Shown here in pieces: positions 44,528-53,329 of a stretch of 64,000 nucleotides of DNA (positions are counted from its first letter, which is position 1; every line of letters starts with the position of its first letter). Origin of the DNA: Sphingopyxis sp. BE259. Its GTDB lineage: Bacteria; Pseudomonadota; Alphaproteobacteria; Sphingomonadales; Sphingomonadaceae. A program made the translations under genes and the position numbers. The notes under the pieces are model-generated. The model searched no databases. It had not been told where the DNA came from and saw only the letters and a list, made by a program, of their open reading frames with translations. The DNA lies in NCBI RefSeq assembly GCF_031457495.1, contig NZ_JAVDWM010000001.1, positions 1,414,001 through 1,478,000 on the forward strand, in the 5' to 3' direction.

Positions 44528-44965
44528 TCAGAGGAGGCCGAGCGCCTTCATCACCGCCGACTGGTCATAATAGGGGCGTTCGCAGACGATCTTGTCGCTG
44601 CCCGGGGCAAAGACGAAACTGGCCGCCATCCGGATGCGAAACGCCTTGCCGGTCGGAGCGATCGTCCGCGGGCCGAGCTTCAGCGGGCCGAGATGGGTGC
44701 CGGTCAGCCAGAATTCGACCAGCACCGTGTCGGTCGCACCATCGGCGGCAATCGCGATCACTTCGTTCGCCTGATCGGGAAAGGGTTCGCGCGACGCCGC
44801 GAAATAGGATCGCACCGCGGCTTTGCCGTCGAACACGGTGCCTGGCCCCAGCAATTCGTAACGCGGATGGTCGAACGTCGCGATGACGCCATCCCAGTCG
44901 TGCGTGATTTCCAGCGCCATATGGCGGCGAACCACTGCGATCCGGGCGTCGTCCAAGTCCCCCAT
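44528..44965 (-). CDS. SnoaL/NTF2-like fold protein
   Basis: A 145-residue protein with the NTF2-like cone fold pattern: an N-terminal helix (ARIAVVRRHMALEIT), DWDGVIATFDHPRYELLG and a run of beta strands ending with SFVFAPGSDKIVCERPYYD. Members include ester cyclases and small isomerases as well as non-enzymatic proteins; no activity can be assigned. A strong GGGAGGG precedes the ATG at 44965. It starts 10 nt after the J-domain gene stop, so they are likely one transcript. Confidence 0.8.
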   Translation of the reverse strand: MGDLDDARIAVVRRHMALEITHDWDGVIATFDHPRYELLGPGTVFDGKAAVRSYFAASREPFPDQANEVIAIAADGATDTVLVEFWLTGTHLGPLKLGPRTIAPTGKAFRIRMAASFVFAPGSDKIVCERPYYDQSAVMKALGLL

Positions 44966-44975
44966 CCAACCCTCC

Positions 44976-45569
44976 CTACGCGAAAGCCTTGGTCTTGCGC
45001 AGCAGTTGATACGCCGCGACGACCTCGCCCAGACGCGACTCGAAACTGCGGTCGCCGCCGTTGCGGTCGGGATGATAGCGGCGGACGAGCTCGCTGTAAC
45101 GCCGTCTGAGCGCGGCGCGGTCAGCATCGGCGGGCAGGCCGAGCAATTGCATTGCGGCATGTTCCTCGCGCGTCAGCGCGGGGTTGGCCGCCTCGCGCCG
45201 CGCTTCGTCCATCCGCTGGCGAAAGCGCGCCCCCAGCGCGTCGATCGGATCCTTGAAATCGGCCCAGCGCGGCGGCAGGTCGGCGCTGCCGGCGGCGCGG
45301 AAGGTTCGGCTTTCGGTTTCCCAGCCAGCGGTCGGTGATTGCGCCGCCATGATCTGATCGGCGTTCATGCCTTCGAAAAAATTATAGCCTGCATTGAACT
45401 CGCGGACATGGTCGAGGCACAGCCAGCGATATTGCGGCGGCCCGTCGGGCGAGCGCGTCCACGCCATCGGGGCGCGAAATTCGCCGGGTTCGCGGCATCC
45501 GGGCGCGGCGCACGGCGCGTCGCGCGGAATGCGGCCATGGAAGCGGTTAGGGCGGGGTGACGAGGGCAA
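44976..45569 (-). CDS. J-domain protein with a C-terminal DnaJ domain
   Basis: A 197-residue protein. An N-terminal Cys-containing segment (CAAPGCREPGEFRAP, and a later WLCLDH) could bind a metal. A C-terminal J domain (about 138-197) has AAMQLLGLPADADRAALRRR and the HPD motif in RRYHPDRN. J domains stimulate the ATPase of DnaK. This architecture is conserved next to cobS and bolA in alphaproteobacteria. It is transcribed divergently from BolA with a family C repeat in the gap. Confidence 0.88.
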   Translation of the reverse strand: MPSSPRPNRFHGRIPRDAPCAAPGCREPGEFRAPMAWTRSPDGPPQYRWLCLDHVREFNAGYNFFEGMNADQIMAAQSPTAGWETESRTFRAAGSADLPPRWADFKDPIDALGARFRQRMDEARREAANPALTREEHAAMQLLGLPADADRAALRRRYSELVRRYHPDRNGGDRSFESRLGEVVAAYQLLRKTKAFA

Positions 45570-45580
45570 TGATCCAAAAG

Positions 45581-45664
45581 TCCGTTCGCCCTGAGCTTGT
45601 CGAAGGGCCGTTATTCCTCCTAAATAGGGAAATACGGTGCTTCGACAAGCTCAGCACAAACGGA
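45581..45664. repeat. Palindromic repeat, family C copy 2
   Basis: TCCGTTCGCCCTGAGCTTGT at the left and its near complement ending CTCAGCACAAACGGA at the right pair over about 30 bp. The loop is 20 nt. It lies between the divergent J-domain and BolA starts. Confidence 0.8.
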
Positions 45665-45678
45665 TTTGAGGGTCAAAG

Positions 45679-45954
45679 ATGGTTATGGGACAGGTGCAGG
45701 CCGAGATGGAAGCGTTGCTGGCGGGGGCTTTTCCGGGGGCATCCTTCAAGGTCAGCAACGACAGCGCCCAGCATCATGGCCACGCCGGCGACGACGGATC
45801 GGGCGAATCGCATTTCAGCCTGACCATCGAATGGGCGGGCTTTGCGGGCCAGAATCGCGTCGCGCGGCAGCGGGCGGTGAACAAGGCGCTGGGCGACCTG
45901 CCGGGACAGCGCGTCCATGCGCTGGCGATCAAGGCAACGGCGCCGGGCGAATGA
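45679..45954 (+). CDS. BolA-family protein
   Basis: A 91-residue BolA-like protein. GASFKVSNDSAQHHGHAGDD carries the conserved His/Asp-rich loop, FSLTIEWAGFAGQNRVARQR the central helix with the RVARQR-like segment, and GQRVHALAIKATAPG the C-terminal strand. BolA proteins bind glutaredoxin-held [2Fe-2S] clusters and act in iron regulation and stress. The ATG at 45679 has an in-frame ATG two codons later. Its stop overlaps the pirin start by 4 nt. Confidence 0.92.
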   Translation: MVMGQVQAEMEALLAGAFPGASFKVSNDSAQHHGHAGDDGSGESHFSLTIEWAGFAGQNRVARQRAVNKALGDLPGQRVHALAIKATAPGE

Positions 45955-46838
45955 CAATGGACATCATCACCCCGTCGACCCACGACCTCGGCGCTTTCGA
46001 GGTGCGGCGCACGCTGCCCAGCAAAGCACGCACGATGGTCGGTCCCTTCATCTTCGTCGATCAATTCGGTCCGGCGCATTTCGACATCGGGGCGGGCATG
46101 GACGTGCGGCCGCACCCGCATATCAACCTGGCGACCGTGACCTATTTGTTCGACGGCGCGATCGAGCATCGCGACAGCCTGGGCACCTTGGCGACGATCC
46201 GTCCGGGTGCGTGCAATTTGATGACCGCAGGCCGCGGGATCGTCCATTCGGAGCGGACCCCGGCGGCTGAGCGCGCCAGCGGATCGGGCATCTCGGGGAT
46301 GCAGACCTGGCTCGCGCTCCCTGACGGTATGGAGGAAATCGATCCAGCGTTCGAGCATGTCGGAAAGGACGATCTGCCGCTGATCGAAGACGGCGGCGTG
46401 TCGGCGCGGATCATCATGGGCAGCCTGTGGGGCGCCATGTCGCCGATCACCCAGCACGCCGCGACCATCTATGCCGACATTCTGATGAACGCCGGTGCAA
46501 GCATTCCGATCGAGGCTGAGGCCGACGAGCGCGCGGTGCTGGTGGCGCTCGGCGACGCCAGCCTCGATGGCGAGCGGCTCGATCGCCACAGCCTCTATAT
46601 CCTGAAACCCGGGCAGGCGATGACGCTGCGCGCCGATAGCGACGCGCGGGTGATGCTGCTTGGCGGTGAGGCGTTCCCGACGCCGCGCCATGTGTGGTGG
46701 AATTTCGTCAGCTCGTCGCGTGGCCGGATCAATCAGGCGAAGCATGATTGGAAAGATGGCAAATTTCCCTTGGTGCCGGGCGACAGCGAGGAATTCATCC
46801 CGATTCCGGAGGTTCCGAAGACGGTGAGTTATCCATAA
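45951..46838 (+). CDS. Pirin-family protein (cupin)
   Basis: A 295-residue double-cupin pirin. VRPHPHINLATVTYLFDG holds the N-terminal metal-binding His residues, ending with IEHRDSLG. The C-terminal cupin contains WWNFVSSSRGRINQAKHDW. Pirins bind Fe or other metals; some bacterial ones are quercetinases and others affect pyruvate metabolism. No specific activity can be assigned. The ATGA overlap with bolA suggests an operon. Confidence 0.92.
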   Translation: MTMDIITPSTHDLGAFEVRRTLPSKARTMVGPFIFVDQFGPAHFDIGAGMDVRPHPHINLATVTYLFDGAIEHRDSLGTLATIRPGACNLMTAGRGIVHSERTPAAERASGSGISGMQTWLALPDGMEEIDPAFEHVGKDDLPLIEDGGVSARIIMGSLWGAMSPITQHAATIYADILMNAGASIPIEAEADERAVLVALGDASLDGERLDRHSLYILKPGQAMTLRADSDARVMLLGGEAFPTPRHVWWNFVSSSRGRINQAKHDWKDGKFPLVPGDSEEFIPIPEVPKTVSYP

Positions 46839-46883
46839 GGGGCCGCAAACTACCAGAACTAGACGTTCCGGATCCTACAACTT

Positions 46884-46962
46884 CGTCATTCCCGCGAAAG
46901 CGGGAACCTAGGGTGGGGTTAGCCTACGCACGCTCTGGGTCCCCGCTTTCGCGGGGATGACG
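46884..46962. repeat. Palindromic repeat, family B copy 3
   Basis: CGTCATTCCCGCGAAAGCGG at the left and CCGCTTTCGCGGGGATGACG at the right form long arms around about 25 nt. It lies in the 256-nt gap after the pirin gene, where nothing else is seen. Confidence 0.85.
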
Positions 46963-47094
46963 AATCTGGTGAATATCCGTTTCCCACCCCAAAGCCGACC
47001 ATGCTTGCCGCGCCCGGCCCAAGGCAGAGCCCACTTGCCAGCCGCAATGATCCCGGCCAGATTGGTTGCGAAACAAAACTAAAGGAGGGGGCGG

Positions 47095-48018
47095 ATGATC
47101 GGTGATTTCGAACAGCAGCGCGTGAAGCTATCGACCGGCGTTGAACTCGACGTCGTCGACATCGGCCCGCGCGATGCGCCGACGCTGATCTTTCTGCACG
47201 GCTTTCCCGAATCGCACCGCACCTGGCGCTATCAACTGCCGCATTTCGCGAGCCGCTTTCGCTGCATCGCGCCCGACCAGCGCGGCTATCGCGGTTCGTC
47301 GAAGCCGCAGGATGCCGAATCCTACACCCCCGACAAATTGATCGCCGACATCTTCGCGCTCGCCGATGCGCTGGGGGTCGGCGAATTTACGATTGTCGGT
47401 CACGACTGGGGCGGGGCGATCGCGTGGGGGGTGGCGCTGGGCGGCCAGCCGAATGGGCTGCATCCCGCGTGGTCGGGGCGAGTGACGCGCGCCGTCATTG
47501 CCAATGCGCCGCATCCGGCGATTTTTCAGCGGCTGTTGTTCACCAATGATCAGCAGCGCGCGGCAAGCCAGTATATCAGCATTTTCCGCGATCCCGCGAG
47601 CGACGCGATCATCGAAGACCATGGCATCGCCGGGATTCTGGCCCATGCCTTTGCCGGACGCGTGCCGAGCGGCGGTATCCAGCCGCCCGACGAGATCGCC
47701 CGATTGCTGAAAGATTGGGAGGATCGCGACACCTGCCGCGCGATGATCAACTGGTATCGCGGCTCGCCCGCGGTCGTCCCGGCAATGGACGCGCCTTATG
47801 CCGAGCCGCCCGCGATGCCGTTTCCCAAACTTAACATCCCAACGCTCGTCGTCTGGGCGCTCGACGACGTCGCGCTGCCGCCGTGCAACATCGACGGGCT
47901 AGCCGATCTGGTTCCCGCAGTGAAAATTGTTCCCGTCGCGGGCTGCGGTCATTTTGTGCCATGGGAGGCGCCCGACGCGGTCAACGCGGCGATGGACGCA
48001 TTCCTGACCGGAAACTGA
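47095..48018 (+). CDS. Epoxide-hydrolase-like alpha/beta hydrolase
   Basis: A 307-residue alpha/beta hydrolase. HGFPES (35-40) is the oxyanion loop of epoxide hydrolases. VGHDWGG (101-107) holds nucleophile Asp103 or equivalent, and VVWALDDVALPP carries the acid Asp, with the base His in GCGHFVPWE. It would open epoxides to diols; haloalkane or fluoroacetate dehalogenases share this fold. The substrate is unknown. A strong AAAGGAGGGGGCGG precedes the ATG. Confidence 0.87.
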   Translation: MIGDFEQQRVKLSTGVELDVVDIGPRDAPTLIFLHGFPESHRTWRYQLPHFASRFRCIAPDQRGYRGSSKPQDAESYTPDKLIADIFALADALGVGEFTIVGHDWGGAIAWGVALGGQPNGLHPAWSGRVTRAVIANAPHPAIFQRLLFTNDQQRAASQYISIFRDPASDAIIEDHGIAGILAHAFAGRVPSGGIQPPDEIARLLKDWEDRDTCRAMINWYRGSPAVVPAMDAPYAEPPAMPFPKLNIPTLVVWALDDVALPPCNIDGLADLVPAVKIVPVAGCGHFVPWEAPDAVNAAMDAFLTGN

Positions 48019-48053
48019 ACCCGATTATTTCCTGCTAGCCTGAAAAAAAGGGT

Positions 48054-48079
48054 GGCGGGCGGCATGTTTGCCGCCCGCC
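48054..48079. other. Strong GC hairpin downstream of the epoxide-hydrolase gene
   Basis: An 11-bp stem of GGCGGGCGGCA with its complement encloses TGTT. On the minus strand it is followed by a CTTTTTTT run; on the plus strand an A-run precedes it. It could terminate transcription in either direction, but the plus-strand T-run is missing. Confidence 0.45.
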
Positions 48080-48247
48080 TGGGGGGGGTCTGTTTTGGCA
48101 TGTCAGGGGACATGCGAAAGGGTTTTGCGAGCGGCAGTTTCCCCCCGTTTTCTGCCGCCTTCCGTTAATTTTGGAGGGGCGAGTTAACCATAGATTTGGC
48201 CCAGATAGCAGGCTTTCAGATTCTCCCCAACTTGCCATACTCATGTC

Positions 48248-49029
48248 ATGGACGTGGGAGGACTCAGGGTCGAATCGATCGTCGACCGGATCGATGGACC
48301 ATCGAACTGGACATTCGAACGCGATGTCCACGTCCTCTATCTGTATGAGGCGGGAAGCTATCATTGGCTCGAGACATGGCTCGATAAAATCGCACCTCGC
48401 TGGGCGATCCCCTGCCGGGCGAAATGTGGCTGGCCCCCGCCGGGCGTCGCTATCACGGCGAGGCAAAGGGCGGCGGCGTTCGCTATGTCGCGGTTGAAAT
48501 TCCTGTGACGCGGCTGACGGTGTCGCCGAACACGCGCGCGCTGGCGGGCCATTATGACCTGACGCTGGCGGCGCTGATCCGCGCGTTGGTCGCCGGGGAT
48601 GCCGCCGCCGCCGACCCGTTGATCGTGATTCTCGCCAAGACGCTGGACGGAATGGTCGTCCGTCCGGAATCGCCTGCCGTCGTCCAGCGGATCAACGATC
48701 TGATGGCGTATATCCAGACCCAGCTCGAACTGTCACTGACTGTCGAAGAGATGGCGGCTGAGGCAGGCATGTCGGTCAACAGCCTGATCGTCCATTTCGC
48801 GCGCGCGACGGGCTACACCCCGGCGCAATATATGCTGCGCCAGCGGCTGCGCCGCGCCTGCTGGTTCCTGATGAACCGGCCGCTGTCGGTTGCCGAAATC
48901 GCCTTTGCCACCGGCTTTTCCAGCCACGCGCATTTGTGCGCGATCTTTCGCCGCAAGCTCGGCATGTCGCCGGGCGAATGGCGGCGGCGGCATGTGTCGG
49001 CAATTTTGCCGCCCGCCTTGGAGGAATAG
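48248..49029 (+). pseudogene. AraC-family regulator split by a frameshift near 48385-48390
   Basis: The first frame (48248-48508) encodes an N-terminal sensor-like region that reads VLYLYEAGSYHWLETWLD. The second frame, open from about 48388, continues NRTSLGDPLPGEMWLAPAG and on to 49029. It ends in an AraC helix-turn-helix (LTVEEMAAEAGMSVNSLIVH ... VAEIAFATGFSSHAHLCAIF). One extra A in the AAAA run at 48385-48388 would join them into a normal protein of about 260 residues. It may be a pseudogene, a sequencing error or a slippage site. A downstream internal ATG at 48424 could make a DNA-binding half alone. Confidence 0.7.
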
Positions 49030-49032
49030 ACG

Positions 49033-49278
49033 ATGTCGCACACCGTAGTCATGTTGCTGGCCGGCCTAGCGCTGTTGATCGTTTTCCGGGTCACGATCCG
49101 CGACGCGGCTCGGGCGACGCGGATGTTCCTGATCCTGTGGCTGCTCGTATCGATCGGCAACCTGCTCGTCGGGGTGCTCTACGCCGGTTATGGCTGGGCC
49201 GAGGAAGCGGGGATCTGGTTGCTTGTGTTCGGCGGCCCGGCGGTGGTCGCGCTAGTGGCGCGGCGGATCGTGCCTTAG
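49033..49278 (+). CDS. Small membrane protein of unknown function
   Basis: An 81-residue protein with three hydrophobic segments (about 4-18, 30-52 and 61-79) and a basic loop (RVTIRDAARATR). No family is recognised. It starts 3 nt after the AraC-type stop and overlaps the convergent gene by 4 nt. Confidence 0.65.
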   Translation: MSHTVVMLLAGLALLIVFRVTIRDAARATRMFLILWLLVSIGNLLVGVLYAGYGWAEEAGIWLLVFGGPAVVALVARRIVP

Positions 49279-49706
49279 TTTTCGGGCCGCAGCAAACAGC
49301 CGCTCGCGCCGGCATAGCGTGCGCTGCGCGAGGCGAGCAAGGGGACGCTGCCGGTGACCGTCTTGGTCGCCGGGTCTTCGCTCAGCGACACGATCTCCAT
49401 ACCCGGCTCGAAATCGCTCTGGCAGCTCTCCAGACTACGTCCCTGGACATAGCGGCACGAACAGCCGACGCGCGCCGCATAGGCGGACCCGAGTTCGGCC
49501 TGTGCCTTGAACGACGGGAATTTCCAGATCGCGAAGCCCGCCAGCAGCACCGCAAGGACGATCAGCCACGGCAGACATCCGCCCCAGCGGCTCGGCGTTT
49601 TGCGCGGGCGCGGTGAGGTCGGGTTGGGGGTTTCGGGCAGCGCCGCCGCGGTCGGCGTCTCGCCCGTTGAAGGACTGGTCGGGTTGGTGCTAGTCACTGG
49701 TCCCAT
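49275..49706 (-). CDS. Hypothetical membrane-anchored protein
   Basis: A 143-residue protein with a Thr/Pro/Ser-rich cytoplasmic N-terminus (about 1-35), one transmembrane helix (CLPWLIVLAVLLAGFAIW) and a periplasmic part with several Cys (GCSCRYVQGRSLESC, SGCLLRPEN). The CxC and following Cys suggest disulfides or metal binding. The start codon overlaps the divergent beta-lactamase-fold start by 2 nt; the frame extends further upstream, so the true start is uncertain. Confidence 0.6.
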   Translation of the reverse strand: MGPVTSTNPTSPSTGETPTAAALPETPNPTSPRPRKTPSRWGGCLPWLIVLAVLLAGFAIWKFPSFKAQAELGSAYAARVGCSCRYVQGRSLESCQSDFEPGMEIVSLSEDPATKTVTGSVPLLASRSARYAGASGCLLRPEN

Positions 49707-50862
49707 GATCACGAAAAAACGGCTGCTGGCAAGTGCCGCTCTAGCGATGCTCGGAACCCTGTCGCTGGCGCAAGCGATGGGGCAGGGCAATATCGCGCCA
49801 GCGTCGCCGACACCAAAATTCGGTGCCTCGCTCGATGGGGTGGCGGCGGTCGAAACGCTGCAACCGCTGCCGGTGTTGCCCGCAGCGATCAAGGCGCGCG
49901 CCGACGCCTTGTTCGTCGATGCCGAGGACGTCGGCGAAACGCGCGCCCTGTTCGTGCTGCGCGATGGCGAGCCGATCTATGAACGCTACGCCGCGGGGTT
50001 CGGCCCGGACACGAAGCTGATCAGCTGGTCGATGGCGAAAAGCATCACCGCGGTGCTGACCGGTTTCCTTGTCGCCGACGGACAATTGGCGCTCGACGGA
50101 CCCGCCCCGGTCGCCGCCTGGCAACGCAGCGGCGATCCGCGCGGCGCCATCACGCTCAAGCATCTGCTCCATATGTCGGCGGGGCTGGAGCATGTCGAAA
50201 ATGGCGATCCGATCTGGCGTGGCGATACCGTCGATATGTTGTTCGGCCCCGGCGCCGCCGACATGGCGGGGTTTGCCGAAGCGAAACCTGCGGCGGCGCA
50301 GCCGGGTGAGATTTTCAACTATAGCTCGGCGACCAGCGTCATCTTGTCGGACATATTGGCCGACACGCTGACCCCGTCGCAAAGCCCGGCGGCGCGGCGC
50401 GACGCGATGCGCGAGTTCATTACCGGCCGTCTCGTCGAACCGCTGGGCATGACCAGCCTGACCCCCGAATTCGACGCCAACGGCACGATGATCGGCGGCT
50501 CGATCATGCACGCGACGGCGCGCGACTATGCCCGCTTCGGCGAATTTCTGCGCAACCATGGGGTGGTGAACGGCCAGCGACTGTTGCCCGAAAGCTGGAT
50601 GGACTTCATGCTCAGCCCGTCGGCAAATGATCGCGGCTATGGCGGGCATATCTGGCTCAACCGGGCACGGCCCGCGGGCGCTCAGCCTGCGCTATGGCCC
50701 GACCGCGGCCCCAACGACCTGTTCGCATGCATCGGCCATCAGGGCCAGTACATCATCGTGTCGCCGTCGCAGCGGGTGACGATCGTCCGGCTGGGGGTGA
50801 CGAAAAGCGAGCAATTCCCGGCGCTGCGTCGCCATCTGGCCGACCTGACCGCCGCTTTATAG
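49705..50862 (+). CDS. Serine hydrolase of the beta-lactamase (class C/EstB) family
   Basis: A 385-residue protein with a signal peptide ending near LAQA. SMAK (109-112, S-x-x-K) gives the nucleophile Ser109 and Lys112. FNYSSAT supplies the Tyr206-x-Ser208 pair, and GHQGQ stands where the KTG-like third motif lies. Members of this family include class C beta-lactamases, esterases and D-amino-acid peptidases. The non-canonical third motif favours an esterase or peptidase over a resistance enzyme. Its stop overlaps the PhzF-like stop by 6 nt. Confidence 0.86.
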   Translation: MITKKRLLASAALAMLGTLSLAQAMGQGNIAPASPTPKFGASLDGVAAVETLQPLPVLPAAIKARADALFVDAEDVGETRALFVLRDGEPIYERYAAGFGPDTKLISWSMAKSITAVLTGFLVADGQLALDGPAPVAAWQRSGDPRGAITLKHLLHMSAGLEHVENGDPIWRGDTVDMLFGPGAADMAGFAEAKPAAAQPGEIFNYSSATSVILSDILADTLTPSQSPAARRDAMREFITGRLVEPLGMTSLTPEFDANGTMIGGSIMHATARDYARFGEFLRNHGVVNGQRLLPESWMDFMLSPSANDRGYGGHIWLNRARPAGAQPALWPDRGPNDLFACIGHQGQYIIVSPSQRVTIVRLGVTKSEQFPALRRHLADLTAAL

Positions 50863-51690
50863 CAGGAAATCGCCGACCAGCGTCGTGACGCAGCGACCGG
50901 TCAGCTCGACCATGTCGCCGTCGAGACGGCATCCGACATGACCGCCGCGCTTGCTCGCCTGATACGCCGCGAAACTGCCACGTCCCAGCCGCGCCGCCCA
51001 ATAGGGGGTCAGCACGCTGTGCGCCGATCCGGTGACCGGATCCTCGTCGATCCCGGCACCGGGCGCAAAGCAACGGCTGACGACGTCGGCGCCCGACCGA
51101 TCGCCATCGCCGGGCGCGGTCGCGATATACAGCACGTCACCGCCATCCCTGAGCGCGCGGAAATCGGGTTCCAGGGCGCGGACGCTCGCCGTGTCAGCAT
51201 AGGCGATGACCGCATAGCCGCCGGGGTGCCACTGCGTTTCGACCGCATCGCCGCCAAGCGCGCGGACGATGTCGGGCATCGCTTTGGGGGCTGGCGCATA
51301 GGCCGGCAGCGTCATGCGATACCCCGCGTCCTCGCCGTCGTCGCCAAGCACGCGCGCGACGTGCAAAATACCCGCCTTGCGAGTGCGAAAGCGCATGTCC
51401 TGCCGCCATGGCGCCGCCGACAACAGCACATGACCGCTGGCCAGCGTCGCATGGCCGCACAGCGCGACCTCGACCGTTGGGGTGAACCAGCGCAGCTCAT
51501 AATCGGCCTCGCCGCTTTCGTCAGGCACCAGAAAGGCGGTTTCGGCCAGGTTGTTCTCGGCCGCGATCGCCTGCAACACGCCGTCCCCCAGCCATTCCTC
51601 GAGCGGCATCACCGCCGCCGGGTTGCCGGTGAAGGCGCGGTCGGCAAAGGCATCGACCTGGCTCATCGGCAGGCGCCGTGCCGCGCTCAT
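50857..51690 (-). CDS. PhzF-family isomerase/epimerase-like protein
   Basis: A 277-residue protein with the PhzF fold (two diaminopimelate-epimerase-like halves). [34 protein letters not shown] and [15 protein letters not shown] are the conserved segments; the Glu of the first half serves as the acid-base residue. PhzF itself isomerises a phenazine precursor, but most family members have unknown roles and no phenazine genes lie here. It is coupled to pdxH by a 4-nt overlap. Confidence 0.9.
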   Translation of the reverse strand: MSAARRLPMSQVDAFADRAFTGNPAAVMPLEEWLGDGVLQAIAAENNLAETAFLVPDESGEADYELRWFTPTVEVALCGHATLASGHVLLSAAPWRQDMRFRTRKAGILHVARVLGDDGEDAGYRMTLPAYAPAPKAMPDIVRALGGDAVETQWHPGGYAVIAYADTASVRALEPDFRALRDGGDVLYIATAPGDGDRSGADVVSRCFAPGAGIDEDPVTGSAHSVLTPYWAARLGRGSFAAYQASKRGGHVGCRLDGDMVELTGRCVTTLVGDFLL

Positions 51691-52277
51691 GGGTAGAGCA
51701 TCCCACTCGACCAGCCATTGCCGGTGCGGGTGAACAGGGTGCGTTCGTGCAGCCGATGGGCGCGGTCCTGCCAGAATTCGATCACGGCAGGGGTCACTCG
51801 CCAGCCCGACCAGCGCGGCGGCCGGGGGACGTCCTGTCCGTCGAAGCGCGCCTGGATGTCGGCGAAGCGCGCCTCGAAAGTTGCGCGGTCGGCGAGTGGG
51901 CGCGACTGGTCGCTGGCCCAGGCGCCAAGCTGGCTGTCGCGGCCGCGCGTCGCGAAATAGGCGTCTGCGATCGCGTCATCGACGGGGCTCACCGGCCCTT
52001 CGATGCGGATCTGGCGCCGCAGCGATTTCCAGTGGAACAGCAATGCGACATGCGGGTTTGCCGCTAGCTCGCCGCCCTTGCGGCTGTCGAGATTTGTGTA
52101 GAAGACAAACCCGTCGGCGCCATGCCTCTTGAGCAGCACCATGCGAAGCGACGGGTGACCATCGGCGGTCGTAGTCGCCAGCGCCATCGCATTGGCGTCA
52201 TTGGGTTCGCTGGCGCGCGCTTCGGTAAACCAGCCGTCGAACAGGGCGAAGGGATCATCTGTCATGAGCGCGTTCAT
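51687..52277 (-). CDS. pdxH: Pyridoxamine/pyridoxine 5'-phosphate oxidase PdxH
   Basis: A 196-residue FMN enzyme that oxidises pyridoxamine or pyridoxine phosphate to pyridoxal phosphate. The segments [38 protein letters not shown] and [14 protein letters not shown] bind FMN and substrate, and the C-terminal [16 protein letters not shown] with RLHER completes the family signature. Its stop overlaps the PhzF-like start (ATGA), giving a two-gene operon. Confidence 0.95.
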   Translation of the reverse strand: MNALMTDDPFALFDGWFTEARASEPNDANAMALATTTADGHPSLRMVLLKRHGADGFVFYTNLDSRKGGELAANPHVALLFHWKSLRRQIRIEGPVSPVDDAIADAYFATRGRDSQLGAWASDQSRPLADRATFEARFADIQARFDGQDVPRPPRWSGWRVTPAVIEFWQDRAHRLHERTLFTRTGNGWSSGMLYP

Positions 52278-52390
52278 ACTGCGGCGCAGGGCCGCACGAA
52301 AGGCGGAACTTGACCGCGCTGCGACACATTACCACATCGACGCGCAATCGGGCCTTCCCGGCCAATCACTTATCGGGCTACAGGAACAAA

Positions 52391-53326
52391 ATGGCCAATC
52401 CCTATTCCACCCTGGGCGTCGCAAAGGACGCGAGCGAAGCGGAGGTAAAATCCGCTTACCGCAAACTCGCCAAGGAATTGCACCCCGACAAGAACAAGGA
52501 CAACCCGAAGGCGTCGGAGAAATTTTCCGAGGTCACGCGGGCGTATGACATATTGTCCGACAAGACCAAGCGCGCGCAGTTCGACCGCGGCGAAATCGAC
52601 GGCGACGGCAATCCGGCGATGCCGTTCGGCTATGGCGGCGGCGGTGGGTTTCGCGGCGATCAGCGGAGCGGGCCGGGCGGGTTCAGCGGCTTTGGCAACG
52701 AGGGCGCCGACTTCGGCGACATTTTCGAAGGTCTGTTCGGGCGCGGCGGTGGCGCCGCAGCGGGCGGCGGATTTGGCGGCTTTGGCGGGCGCAGCGCGCC
52801 GCCGCAGAAGGGCGCCAACGTCGCCTATCGTCTGGCGGTGTCGTTCGTCGATGCCGCAACGCGGGCGCCGCAGCGGATCACGCTGGCCGATGGCGGCACC
52901 ATCGACCTGAAGCTGCCCGCCGGGGTCGAAACCGGCACCCAGATGCGCCTGGCGGGCAAGGGGCAGGCGGGGCCCGGCGGCACCGGCGACGGCATCGTGA
53001 CGATCACGGTCAAGGACCATCCGTTTTTCGTGCGCGAGGGCGCCAACATCCGCCTCGACCTGCCGGTGACGCTGGACGAGGCGGTCAAGGGCGCCAAGGT
53101 CAAGGTGCCGACGGTCGATGGCCCGGTGATGCTGTCGATCCCCGCCGGATCGACGTCGGGCAAGGTCATGCGGTTGAAGGGCAAGGGATTCAGCGAGAAG
53201 GGCGGCGGCCGCGGTGACCAGCTGGTGCGATTGATGATCGATCTGCCCGCCGATGACGATGCGCTGGTCGCGCTGCTCGGCGGCTGGACCGATCCGCGCG
53301 CGGTGCGGGCCGACCTTGGCGTGTGA
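52391..53326 (+). CDS. DnaJ-like co-chaperone without zinc domain (CbpA-type)
   Basis: A 311-residue J-domain protein. An N-terminal J domain (YSTLGVAKDASEAEVKSAYR, HPD in ELHPDKNK) is followed by a Gly/Phe-rich linker (about 76-135) and the two C-terminal beta domains (SFVDAATRAPQRITL, IRLDLPVTLDEAVKGAKV). The Cys-rich zinc domain of DnaJ is absent, as in CbpA. It would assist DnaK. The ATG at 52391 begins the J domain. The next gene starts 4 nt after its stop. Confidence 0.92.
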   Translation: MANPYSTLGVAKDASEAEVKSAYRKLAKELHPDKNKDNPKASEKFSEVTRAYDILSDKTKRAQFDRGEIDGDGNPAMPFGYGGGGGFRGDQRSGPGGFSGFGNEGADFGDIFEGLFGRGGGAAAGGGFGGFGGRSAPPQKGANVAYRLAVSFVDAATRAPQRITLADGGTIDLKLPAGVETGTQMRLAGKGQAGPGGTGDGIVTITVKDHPFFVREGANIRLDLPVTLDEAVKGAKVKVPTVDGPVMLSIPAGSTSGKVMRLKGKGFSEKGGGRGDQLVRLMIDLPADDDALVALLGGWTDPRAVRADLGV

Positions 53327-53329
53327 TGC

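Noticed and set aside
126..46962. The palindromic repeats as a CRISPR array or an insertion sequence
   Set aside because: They are scattered, lack regular spacers, and have no transposase; they look like intergenic palindromes and MITE-like elements.
49705..50862. Beta-lactamase-fold gene as an antibiotic resistance gene
   Set aside because: The third motif differs from KTG and the family is broad; an esterase or peptidase is as likely.
50857..51690. PhzF-like gene as evidence of phenazine production
   Set aside because: No other phz genes are nearby, and most PhzF relatives have unrelated roles.
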